The position numbers were made by a program, and so were the translations under genes. Under the pieces are notes generated by a model. That model was given only the letters and a program-made list of their open reading frames with translations. It did not search any database and had not been told where the DNA came from. Below are positions 45,353-52,731 of a stretch of DNA of 64,000 nucleotides, piece by piece. Numbering within the stretch: the first letter of the stretch is position 1; each line of letters starts with the position of its first letter. Origin of the DNA: Butyribacter intestini (GTDB lineage Bacteria > Bacillota > Clostridia > Lachnospirales > Lachnospiraceae); the NCBI GenBank assembly GCA_001414325.1, contig LLKB01000005.1, forward strand, positions 624,303 through 688,302. Direction: 5' to 3'.

Positions 45353-46267
45353 TTATTCATCTTCAGGGTATGACAGTGTAACACTCTTTCCGTCCTTTCC
45401 CGGATAAGAATTTTTAAATATCTTTCTTACCGGTCCCATATAATTTTCCGGATGTATCAGTGAAGGACTGTAATGTGTAAGCCACATCTCATTAACTTTT
45501 GCTTCTCTCGCCACTTTTGCCGCTTCGCCAAACATCATATGCTTTTTCTCTATTGCTTTTTGTTTTTTGTCACTCTCGCCATACATTCCCTCACATATGA
45601 GTAGGTCTGCTTCTTTTGCATTTTCCACAAGACTTTTCACCGGTCTTGTATCAGTACAATATGTAACTTTTATTCCTTTTCGCTCAGGACCTATAACCAT
45701 ATCCGGTGTATAGACCTTTCCCTCAAACTCTATAATCTCACCTTTTTGAAGTCTGCTCCACAATTTCATCGGAACCTCATTTTCTTTTGCAAGCTCAGGG
45801 AAAAATCTTCCACCTCTTTTTATATCTATCGTATATCCATAACACGTTACATTATGGTTTACTTTAAATGCTGTAAGATGGTACCCGTTTATCTCTATCG
45901 TCTGGCAGTCCTCAGAAAGTTCAATAAAATTCAATTTAAACGGAAGTCCCGGAGCTATTATCCTCAAAGAATTTACAACTTTTTCAAGACCTTTTGGACC
46001 AATAAGCGTTACCGGCTCCTTTCTGTCTGAATTTCCCATAGACAGCAGAAGACCTGGCAGCCCGCTTATATGATCCCCATGATAATGTGTAAAACATATC
46101 GTATCAATGGGATTTGCACTCCATCCCACCTCTTTCATGGCTATCTGCGTTCCCTCTCCGCAGTCTATCAAAAGACTGCTCCCTGAAAATCTCACCATGA
46201 GTGCCGTAAGCCATCTTCCCGGCAGCGGCATCATCCCGCTTGTCCCAAGTAAACATAAATCTAACAT
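45353..46267 (-). CDS. rnz: Ribonuclease Z
   Basis: RNase Z (304 aa) cuts the 3' trailer of tRNA precursors. The metallo-beta-lactamase motifs are FTHYHGDHISGLPGLL, FKVNHNVTCYGYTI, VTYCTDTRPVKSLVENAKEA (metal Asp), LLICEGMYG and WLTHYSPSL; the flexible-arm region (RGGRFFPELAKENEVP) is present. GTGAGGAAAA precedes the ATG. It sits among tRNA-modification genes (tsaD, tsaB, tsaE), a plausible functional grouping. Confidence 0.96.
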   Translation of the reverse strand: MLDLCLLGTSGMMPLPGRWLTALMVRFSGSSLLIDCGEGTQIAMKEVGWSANPIDTICFTHYHGDHISGLPGLLLSMGNSDRKEPVTLIGPKGLEKVVNSLRIIAPGLPFKLNFIELSEDCQTIEINGYHLTAFKVNHNVTCYGYTIDIKRGGRFFPELAKENEVPMKLWSRLQKGEIIEFEGKVYTPDMVIGPERKGIKVTYCTDTRPVKSLVENAKEADLLICEGMYGESDKKQKAIEKKHMMFGEAAKVAREAKVNEMWLTHYSPSLIHPENYMGPVRKIFKNSYPGKDGKSVTLSYPEDE

Positions 46268-46369
46268 TTTTCCTCACATTCCAGAGGACTTTTATATAAC
46301 GATACAATTATTTGCAATGATTTTTTATAAAAAATCAATTTCTTTTTGAGAATGAACCGTCTTATCACT

Positions 46370-46582
46370 TTACAATTCATGAACCTCCGTAATCTCGGGC
46401 GGTATCACAAATTTCTCAATCATATCATCATAACATTTTTCACATATGACAAACGAGTGGAGCATACCATCTTTTTTTGAAAAATATCCCCACTGTTTTT
46501 TCGCTTCAAATGCGTCCTCTTTTAATATTCCTTTTTCTACAAATAATTTTTTTCCACATACATTACAATATATATCCTTCAT
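46370..46582 (-). CDS. Small zinc-ribbon protein
   Basis: A 70-aa protein; start MKDIYCNVCGKKLF at 46582 with CAGGAGGAAAC upstream. Two Cys pairs (YCNVCGKKL and ICEKCYDDM) about 45 residues apart suggest a zinc ribbon. The middle is WGYFSKKDGMLHSFV, and the tail is FVIPPEITEVHEL. The function is unknown. It lies between rimI and rnz. Confidence 0.75.
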   Translation of the reverse strand: MKDIYCNVCGKKLFVEKGILKEDAFEAKKQWGYFSKKDGMLHSFVICEKCYDDMIEKFVIPPEITEVHEL

Positions 46583-46653
46583 GTTTCCTCCTGACATTTC
46601 ATCTGATGCGTTATTTGTATCACTATATCTGCATTTATAATACGCCCGGAATT

Positions 46654-47133
46654 TTATAATGTACAGTGGTAATAGCTGGCAGACAGCGAAGCCTCGAACA
46701 CCAGACCGTCTTCTGCCGGTTCACTATAATAATTTTTTCTTTTACCTATCTGTTCAAATCCATATTTTTTATAAAGAGTTATTGCGGCATTATTGCCCTC
46801 TCTGACTTCAAGAAGAACTCTCTTAACTCCATTTGTTTCAAGTTTTTCAAATGCCTTTTTTAACATTCTGTCTGCAAGATGATTTCTTCTGTAGTCATTA
46901 AGGACTGCTATCCTGCAAAGGTCGGCATCCTCGAATGATGTCGTAAAAATACAATAACCTGCCTGTATATTTTTTTCGCTGTCATATACCACAAGGCAGA
47001 TATTATCTGATGACAACAATGTACTCTCTATGCTTTTTTTACTCCACGGATGAGAAAAAATAATCTCTTCTAAATGAACCGTCTCATCAATATCTTTAAC
47101 AGACATTTCATCTATATTAAAACAATCTCTCAA
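46654..47133 (-). CDS. rimI: Ribosomal-protein-alanine N-acetyltransferase (RimI-type GNAT)
   Basis: A 159-aa GNAT acetyltransferase. Motifs: HLEEIIFSHPWSKKSIESTL at the start, the acetyl-CoA loop RIAVLNDYRRNHLADRMLKK, EVREGNNAAITLYKKYGFEQ and RKNYYSEPAEDGL. The tsaB-rimI pairing 2 nt apart is the standard arrangement in Firmicutes. The start appears to be a TTG (47133); an ATG nine codons inside is an alternative. The loop lacks the full Q/R-x-x-G-x-G/A pattern (RRNHLA), so cofactor binding may be altered. Confidence 0.9.
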   Translation of the reverse strand: MRDCFNIDEMSVKDIDETVHLEEIIFSHPWSKKSIESTLLSSDNICLVVYDSEKNIQAGYCIFTTSFEDADLCRIAVLNDYRRNHLADRMLKKAFEKLETNGVKRVLLEVREGNNAAITLYKKYGFEQIGKRKNYYSEPAEDGLVFEASLSASYYHCTL

Positions 47134-47135
47134 TT

Positions 47136-47846
47136 TTAACCCTGATTTTTTAACCTTTCTTCTCTTTCTCTCTCAGCCTGTGACTTTCTAAGATAAATAG
47201 GTTTGTGCTCGTCTGCACTTTCTGTCTTTCCCTGCTCAAAATATATGCTGCCAAGAACTGCTACTGCTGCCGCACTCTGTTTTGAAAGATGTACCGGTGC
47301 AAAAACAAACTCATTTTTTAACTCATTTTCTATTGTCTCCCTGTGAACCTCTACACCGTCACCTAAAAATATGACCTTTTCATCATATTCTTCAAGTTCT
47401 TTTAAAATATCATGTATATCAACGGCTTTCTGCTCTGACAGACAGGTAAGTCCGTCACCATCCGCTTTATAGATACCCGTGTAGACCTGACCTCGTCTTG
47501 CATCCATTATAGGGCATATAAGTCCGTCAAAAACACTTACCCTGTAGGCAAGTCCCTCCAATGTAGGCACTGAAACTATCGGTTTTTTAAGAGCAAGTCC
47601 TATCCCCTTTGCCGTTGCTGAACCTATACGGAGTCCCGTAAATGAACCGGGACCTGCTGCAATCGCTATGGCGTCTATCTGTTCAAGTTCAATACCTGAC
47701 ATATCAACAACTTTTTCTATCATCGGAAGAAGTGTCTGCGAATGTGTCTGTTTATTGTTTACGGTAAACTCCGCAATGATATTTTTCTCATCGGCAATAG
47801 CAGCCGAAGCCACAAGCCCTGAACTGTCAATTCCTAATATCTTCAT
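47136..47846 (-). CDS. tsaB: TsaB, t6A-complex scaffold protein
   Basis: TsaB (236 aa) is an inactive ASKHA paralogue of TsaD that scaffolds the bacterial threonylcarbamoyl transfer complex. Motifs: LGIDSSGLVASAAIADEKNI, QTHSQTLLPMIEKVV, IAIAAGPGSFTGLRIGSATA KGIGLAL and PIMDARRGQVYTGIY. It sits 49 nt after tsaE and 2 nt before rimI. Confidence 0.97.
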   Translation of the reverse strand: MKILGIDSSGLVASAAIADEKNIIAEFTVNNKQTHSQTLLPMIEKVVDMSGIELEQIDAIAIAAGPGSFTGLRIGSATAKGIGLALKKPIVSVPTLEGLAYRVSVFDGLICPIMDARRGQVYTGIYKADGDGLTCLSEQKAVDIHDILKELEEYDEKVIFLGDGVEVHRETIENELKNEFVFAPVHLSKQSAAAVAVLGSIYFEQGKTESADEHKPIYLRKSQAEREREERLKNQG

Positions 47847-47895
47847 CTCTATAATCTATCTCCACTTCTTTTTTATTATTTTATACATTTTTCAC

Positions 47896-48327
47896 TTATT
47901 CTTCTATCGTGATACTTCTATAGTCAAATCCTTTTTCAAGATCTTTTTCTATGGTGACACTGATGTGCTCATCCGGTATTATCTCGCTTATAAGACCTGC
48001 CCACTCTATAAGGCATACTCCATTTCCGAAAAAGTAATCCTCATATCCTATCTCATCCATCTCACATACATCGGCAATACGGTAAACATCAAAATGATAA
48101 AGCGGAAGTCTTCCGCTCTCATATATCTGCATAATGGTAAAAGTCGGACTGCATATAGGTTCGTCTATACCAAGTCCTTTGCCAAAACCTTTTGTAAAAA
48201 CGGTCTTTCCGACACCGAGGTCACCATTTAAAAGGATTATGTCCCCCGGTTTGCAATTTTCTCCAAGTTTTTTTCCAAGCTCAAATGTGTCTTTCTCACA
48301 CTGGCTTACCACAACTTTTTTACTCAT
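47896..48327 (-). CDS. tsaE: TsaE, t6A-complex ATPase
   Basis: TsaE (143 aa) is the P-loop ATPase that cycles the TsaB-TsaD complex. Start at 48327 (MSKKVVVSQCEKDTFELGKK), with CGGAGGAACTG upstream; it overlaps the end of the YcxB-like gene by 8 nt. Walker A is GDLGVGKTVFTKG, switch-like SPTFTIMQIYE, Walker B-like LYHFDVYRI and the C-terminal CLIEWAGL, all family standard. Confidence 0.97.
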   Translation of the reverse strand: MSKKVVVSQCEKDTFELGKKLGENCKPGDIILLNGDLGVGKTVFTKGFGKGLGIDEPICSPTFTIMQIYESGRLPLYHFDVYRIADVCEMDEIGYEDYFFGNGVCLIEWAGLISEIIPDEHISVTIEKDLEKGFDYRSITIEE

Positions 48328-48853
48328 CAGTTCCTCCGTTTTCCTCTGTTTCTTCCGGTTCATAGTCTTTGTACTGTTTCACTTTTTCCTGTATAAAACC
48401 GACAAGTGAACCAAAATCATCACCACACTGTTTCTTTGTAAATATAAATGCCCTCACCGGTGACATATAAACATAGACAGCATCCTTTACAATAACCGTC
48501 TTTCTTATATCATACCACTTTACATCTGCTTCCTGTTCTCCCTGCGAAACAGTAATACCGTTATCACTTATATTATAGTGTAGTTTAGCATTTATACTCT
48601 TGTTCTTTTTCACCTGTGCATTTGCCTTACTCCAAAGCATGAGCGGCTGTATAACGGTAAATATAAGACCTATTATTATAAGAGCCATAATGGCAGTTTT
48701 GTCAAGGTATTTATATCTCACTGCACATATTATAAGACTTCCAAAACTAATAATAAGTCCAAAAATTCCTGACATACTCTTATAGGTGTGTCTCATCGAA
48801 AATGCGTAAAGCTCAGCCGCACTAAGTTTTGCATCAAAATTAAATTCAGTCAT
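48320..48853 (-). CDS. YcxB-like membrane protein
   Basis: A 177-aa protein; start at 48853 (MTEFNFDAKLSAAELY) with TATGGAGGATT upstream. An upstream ATG lies in the leader repeat and would only add its translation. Two TM segments (SGIFGLIISFGSLIICAV; IMALIIIGLIFTVIQPLML) precede a YcxB-type C-terminal domain (LHYNISDNGITVSQGEQEAD, VKWYDIRKTVIVKDAVYVYM, AFIFTKKQCG). The function is unknown. It is the first gene of the tsa run, with a promoter and a short leader element before it. Confidence 0.8.
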   Translation of the reverse strand: MTEFNFDAKLSAAELYAFSMRHTYKSMSGIFGLIISFGSLIICAVRYKYLDKTAIMALIIIGLIFTVIQPLMLWSKANAQVKKNKSINAKLHYNISDNGITVSQGEQEADVKWYDIRKTVIVKDAVYVYMSPVRAFIFTKKQCGDDFGSLVGFIQEKVKQYKDYEPEETEENGGTDE

Positions 48854-48875
48854 TAAAATCCTCCATATTAGTTTT

Positions 48876-48919
48876 ATGTTCTCTCTGTATTTTCTGAATA
48901 AAGATTTCCGAGAGAACAT
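48876..48919 (-). repeat. Leader element LE, short copy (before the YcxB-like gene)
   Basis: TGTTCTCTCGG...AGAGAGAACAT: the two ends of the long element joined with a 5-nt loop. The fourth base pair is T-A here against A-T in the add copy, so pairing is kept. It ends 22 nt before the start codon, 5' of the ribosome site, and lies inside the predicted transcript. Confidence 0.75.
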
Positions 48920-48941
48920 TTTTTAGGCATACTGCCCCACT

Positions 48942-48971
48942 CTTATATCATTATAAGTTTTTTCGGTCAAA
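48942..48971 (-). promoter_or_regulatory. Probable promoter of the YcxB-tsaE-tsaB-rimI run
   Basis: TTGACC, 18 nt, TATAAG on the minus strand; predicted start near 48936, so the short leader element would be transcribed. Confidence 0.5.
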
Positions 48972-49019
48972 AAAACAATACACAAGCGTTTTTTTTGTGG
49001 TATAATATAATGAGCCTCA

Positions 49020-49182
49020 TAGAAAAGCAAGCGGCTGCGAAGCAGGCATTTGGTTTTCCGGGCTCATTAGCGAGCAAATATAAGCTTGCAAAGCAAGCGT
49101 AGAAACTCTGAAAGAGTGTATTTGTGAGTTTATATGTAAGCATAATTTATGAATGTAATAAATTAAAGGCTGAACTGTTACA
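49020..49182 (+). repeat. Palindromic intergenic element PE, diverged copy D
   Basis: The right end (TTTATGAATGTAATAAATTA...GGCTGAACTGTTAC) matches copies B and C, but the left GTAACAGTTCAG end is missing. The middle differs: GCAAGCGGCTGCGAAGCAGGC, AGCGAGCAAATATAAGCTTG and several AAGC/GCTT hairpins, plus ACTCTGAAAGAGT. It ends 35 nt before the RelA/SpoT-like gene. Confidence 0.65.
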
Positions 49183-49216
49183 AATTATAACTATCTAGAG
49201 CAGGGGGAACATTTTA

Positions 49217-51106
49217 TTGTCTGTAAACATGGAAAATTATAACAGCAAAGAAGAACTTGAAGCAATCATTGAACAGGAGATTGATTTTGAAAAATTAAAC
49301 GAACTGTGTGAACATATCACAAATGCAATAACGGAAATCCTCACTTCATGTGGTCTGTATTTCCGCATATTTTCGCGTGTAAAATCGGTCGAGTCGATAG
49401 CTTCAAAACTGTACCGCGGCAAATATGGAACTTTAAACAACCCTAAGAAAATACAGGATCTTATCGGGCTTCGTGTAATTCTTTACTATTATGATGACCT
49501 TAGTATATGCCGCGATATTATGGAAAGAACTTTTCAGATGATAGATGAGTGGTCGCGTAACTTCTTTGAGTCCGATGAATTTCGTGCCACAAAGATAAAC
49601 GGTGTTTTTAAATACCCTGCCGAATATTTTAATCTCTACACAAAAGAAATGTGGTCGCTGCCTATTGATACCACATTTGAAACGCAATTCAGAACAGTAT
49701 TTTTCGAGGGATGGCACGAGATAGAACATGATATGCGTTATAAAAGCCGTATCAGTGATGACCAGTTCTGGAAAGGCAGCGAGGAACTCTCCCGTATGTT
49801 AAATTGCATACTTGCAAATCTTGAACTTAGTGACTGGTCTTTAGTCAAGCTTTTTGAAGAACTCTCTTACAATCACTATAAAAACATGAACTGGGAATTG
49901 ATGCTTAAAAGCCATTTTCGCATAAAACTTGAGGACTCGGCTCATCTCCACCCTGACATAATTGCAATATTCAATCAGGACAAAGAGATTGCAAAACAGT
50001 TTTATAAATGTCCGAGGATAATCCTTATCCGTGAACTGTTAAAACTTGACAATCCGGTTATAGATTACAATCTTATAATCAAACTTGTTAATAATAAGCT
50101 TGTCAAAAATCAGCTTATAAGACTTGTATGTGACAAGATAGATGAGCCGCGTGACAGCCGCATATACAAAAAAGAAACCCTCGCAAGACTTGAGTCAAAC
50201 ATTTTGTTTCACCTTGAACTTCCTCTGCTCCACAAGGAATCAAGGACACTCGAAACTGAATTTATAAACTCCTGTGCAATCGTATATAAATGGGCACGTT
50301 TTAAAATGGATCCGGTATTTGAAGATATGCCCGAGGAAGTAATTTCATATAAAAACAAACTGCCCGGATATCAGTTAAAGATACAATATGATGTTGATGA
50401 CCTTACTTTTCATATGAAGATTAGCTATATCGACAGTAAACACATCGGTACTCTCTGGCATATCCACACCTCAATAGCAAAGCTTGATGACGGCAGACTA
50501 CATTTTTATCATATGACCTCAAAAGATCTGCCTCGAAGCATCAGCCAGAAAGAAACATTTTTAAAACCGTCTTTTCTGTCTGATCTTTCAAATAAAACCG
50601 GTATAGTAGATGTTATCCGTCTCGGCAATAAAGCCGTATTTGTAACTGACGATAATGATTATTCAGATTTTTACAGCCTTATAAAAAACCCGGAAAGAAA
50701 ACTTCCTATCATAGCTATAGCACAGCAGCTATCTGAAGATGATACCAATACCGGGCAGAAAAAAAATGAAGAATATAAAGACGGCTATGACATGAACACC
50801 TTTACAATCAACGGAACAAGACTTGCAAAGGTTATAGGACAATATTCCCATGTATTTATGACAGACAGAGCCCTTGTTTCAAAATTTGCCAAAAGTTTCA
50901 ATATTCCTGAGGCAAATGCTGACGGATGCATCTGTATATTCTGGCCGGCACATACCCAAAAACATTTTACTCTTTTTACAAGAAGAATGATTCTTGAAAG
51001 CCAGTTTGATTTTAACCGTTTTGCATTCCACGATGAAGATGTATATGAAAAAGCATTTCGTCATAAACTTGTCCAGATAATTAAAGAAGATAATATAAGC
51101 CGTTAA
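49217..51106 (+). CDS. RelA/SpoT-type nucleotidyltransferase with large unassigned C-terminus
   Basis: A 629-aa protein starting at TTG 49217 with AGGGGGA 9 nt upstream. Residues about 25-180 form a RelA/SpoT synthetase-like domain: SRVKSVESIASKL (53-65), DLIGLRVILYYYDDL (81-95, metal Asp) and FETQFRTVFFEGWHEIEHDM (154-173, catalytic Glu155). The usual G-loop (KPxGYRSxH) is replaced by VFKYPAEYFNLYTKEMW. A helical middle follows (180-370), then two alpha/beta sections: HFYHMTSKDLP to KLPIIAIAQQ (about 445-505), and HVFMTDRALVSKFAKSFNIP plus CICIFWPA (about 545-590). These are unfamiliar. There is no hydrolase, TGS or ACT domain. Alarmone-type activity is possible but not certain. Confidence 0.75.
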   Translation: MSVNMENYNSKEELEAIIEQEIDFEKLNELCEHITNAITEILTSCGLYFRIFSRVKSVESIASKLYRGKYGTLNNPKKIQDLIGLRVILYYYDDLSICRDIMERTFQMIDEWSRNFFESDEFRATKINGVFKYPAEYFNLYTKEMWSLPIDTTFETQFRTVFFEGWHEIEHDMRYKSRISDDQFWKGSEELSRMLNCILANLELSDWSLVKLFEELSYNHYKNMNWELMLKSHFRIKLEDSAHLHPDIIAIFNQDKEIAKQFYKCPRIILIRELLKLDNPVIDYNLIIKLVNNKLVKNQLIRLVCDKIDEPRDSRIYKKETLARLESNILFHLELPLLHKESRTLETEFINSCAIVYKWARFKMDPVFEDMPEEVISYKNKLPGYQLKIQYDVDDLTFHMKISYIDSKHIGTLWHIHTSIAKLDDGRLHFYHMTSKDLPRSISQKETFLKPSFLSDLSNKTGIVDVIRLGNKAVFVTDDNDYSDFYSLIKNPERKLPIIAIAQQLSEDDTNTGQKKNEEYKDGYDMNTFTINGTRLAKVIGQYSHVFMTDRALVSKFAKSFNIPEANADGCICIFWPAHTQKHFTLFTRRMILESQFDFNRFAFHDEDVYEKAFRHKLVQIIKEDNISR

Positions 51107-51192
51107 ATATAAAGTGCAAAACAAAACATAAAAAACTAAAATGCTTAAACAGATTGCTTAAGACTAAACATAAAAACAAATTTTCAAAAACA

Positions 51193-51233
51193 AAAATGCT
51201 TTTACAAACATATCTTATTTGTAAAAGCATTTT
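51193..51233. terminator. Bidirectional terminator
   Basis: A perfect 16-bp stem (AAAATGCTTTTACAAA/TTTGTAAAAGCATTTT) with 9-nt loop between the converging RelA/SpoT-like and HtrA-like genes. Confidence 0.9.
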
Positions 51234-51235
51234 CT

Positions 51236-52516
51236 TTAACTCAATGTAATACTCAATGTAATATTTTTTCTTTTATTTTTCACTTTGCGCGATACTTCCA
51301 CCTTTATCTCATCTCCACTCTTATGCTTCATCAGCACATTATGTAATGCATATACTGTTTTTACTGATATGCCGTCAATTTTTTCGACCACATCGGCAAC
51401 TCTCATACCGCCTGCATATGCCGGTGAACTTGAATAAACCGCCGTCACATATATCCCTCTGGATATGCTATGCTCAGCCGCAGCCGCAGAATCAACATCC
51501 TTTCCTTCCATGCCCATATATGCGACATTTTTTCCTCTCATCAGAAGCTCTATCATATCATTTATACTGTTTATCGATACAAAACTGATATTTTTTTCTC
51601 CTGTAAGATTTGTATAATGATTGTTTATGATGCCTATCACATTGCCATCTGTATTTAAAATAATACCGTTACTTATTGATGTGCTTACCATATCCGTTGA
51701 GTACATCGACAACTGATTATCAATAATCGACACTTCAATATCTGATTTGATAACTTTTCCAAGCATCACGGAATACATTATACCATTTGGCGCTCCCACC
51801 GCTATAACATTAGAGCCATTTATTGTACCTGACACACTTCCAACACTTATCGGAAAAGCTTTTCTTCTTGTTGCTATAGGAATATTTGTCTTATCTACAC
51901 GCAATGCCGCAATATTGATATTACTGTCAATATTTATCACGGATGCCTTAACTTCCGTACCATCAAAAAATTCAACAGATACCTCGTCTGTGCCATTTAC
52001 AGCACTTGAATCGGTAACTATGATATATTCATTTCTTGTAAAACTAAATATTGCCCCAAAAGTCACACCGCCATCATCACTGTTTACATCTTTCCAGTTG
52101 TTATCCGCCATGACACCTTTAACTTTTACAAGTGCATATTTATAACTGCTGCCTATCGCCGCCATTTTCTTTGAAACATGGTCATAATTTGTAATTGAAT
52201 CAATATCTGACTGACTTACACTGCGTCTCACTATCTTACTTCCATCTATGTCATCATCCTGACCTGTTACCTCCGGTCTTACCGTTTCTACCAGGTAATC
52301 CCTAAAATCCATGTCCGCACCAAGTCTGCTTTGAACAAAATAAAATGCGGCTCCGGCTGCCGAACCAAAGATTAATGCAAGAACTATTACCGACACCGCT
52401 TTTTGAGCATATTTTATTGCATTTTTTTTCTGTTGCGGCCGTACCTGTTCTTTCATAAAACGGTACTTTTCAGAATCATGCTCCTTCTCCTCTACAGGCT
52501 TTTTATGAATTGTCAT
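51236..52516 (-). CDS. HtrA/DegP-like membrane protein, probable pseudoprotease
   Basis: A 426-aa protein with a cytoplasmic N-terminus, one TM (about 38-61), a trypsin-like double barrel (about 125-315) and a PDZ domain (about 330-420; GIYVTAVYSSSPAYAGGMRV ADVVEKIDG). Compared with the S1C pattern, the TNxHV His is replaced (IIVTDSSAV, Ser171) and the Asp of TDIALL is Asn201 (NINIAALRV). The GNSGG loop reads TSISNGIIL (279-287): a Ser may remain but the oxyanion glycines are lost. So the fold is kept while catalysis should be lost. It probably acts as a binding or regulatory protein outside the membrane. Confidence 0.82.
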   Translation of the reverse strand: MTIHKKPVEEKEHDSEKYRFMKEQVRPQQKKNAIKYAQKAVSVIVLALIFGSAAGAAFYFVQSRLGADMDFRDYLVETVRPEVTGQDDDIDGSKIVRRSVSQSDIDSITNYDHVSKKMAAIGSSYKYALVKVKGVMADNNWKDVNSDDGGVTFGAIFSFTRNEYIIVTDSSAVNGTDEVSVEFFDGTEVKASVINIDSNINIAALRVDKTNIPIATRRKAFPISVGSVSGTINGSNVIAVGAPNGIMYSVMLGKVIKSDIEVSIIDNQLSMYSTDMVSTSISNGIILNTDGNVIGIINNHYTNLTGEKNISFVSINSINDMIELLMRGKNVAYMGMEGKDVDSAAAAEHSISRGIYVTAVYSSSPAYAGGMRVADVVEKIDGISVKTVYALHNVLMKHKSGDEIKVEVSRKVKNKRKNITLSITLS

Positions 52517-52731
52517 ATATATACCTCTGTTATCATATAAGAATTTTGCATTTTAACCAAAAATAATCATTATTTTCAACTCATTATGTATAAATCTACC
52601 ATATATTTATGAATACAATATTAACAAATCGTAAAAAATTACTGTGTACTTGATTACTTCCTATAATATGTTGTAAAATAAAGATGGATATTTTTGTCCG
52701 TAATTTTGAAACAGATGAACGGAGAACAAAC

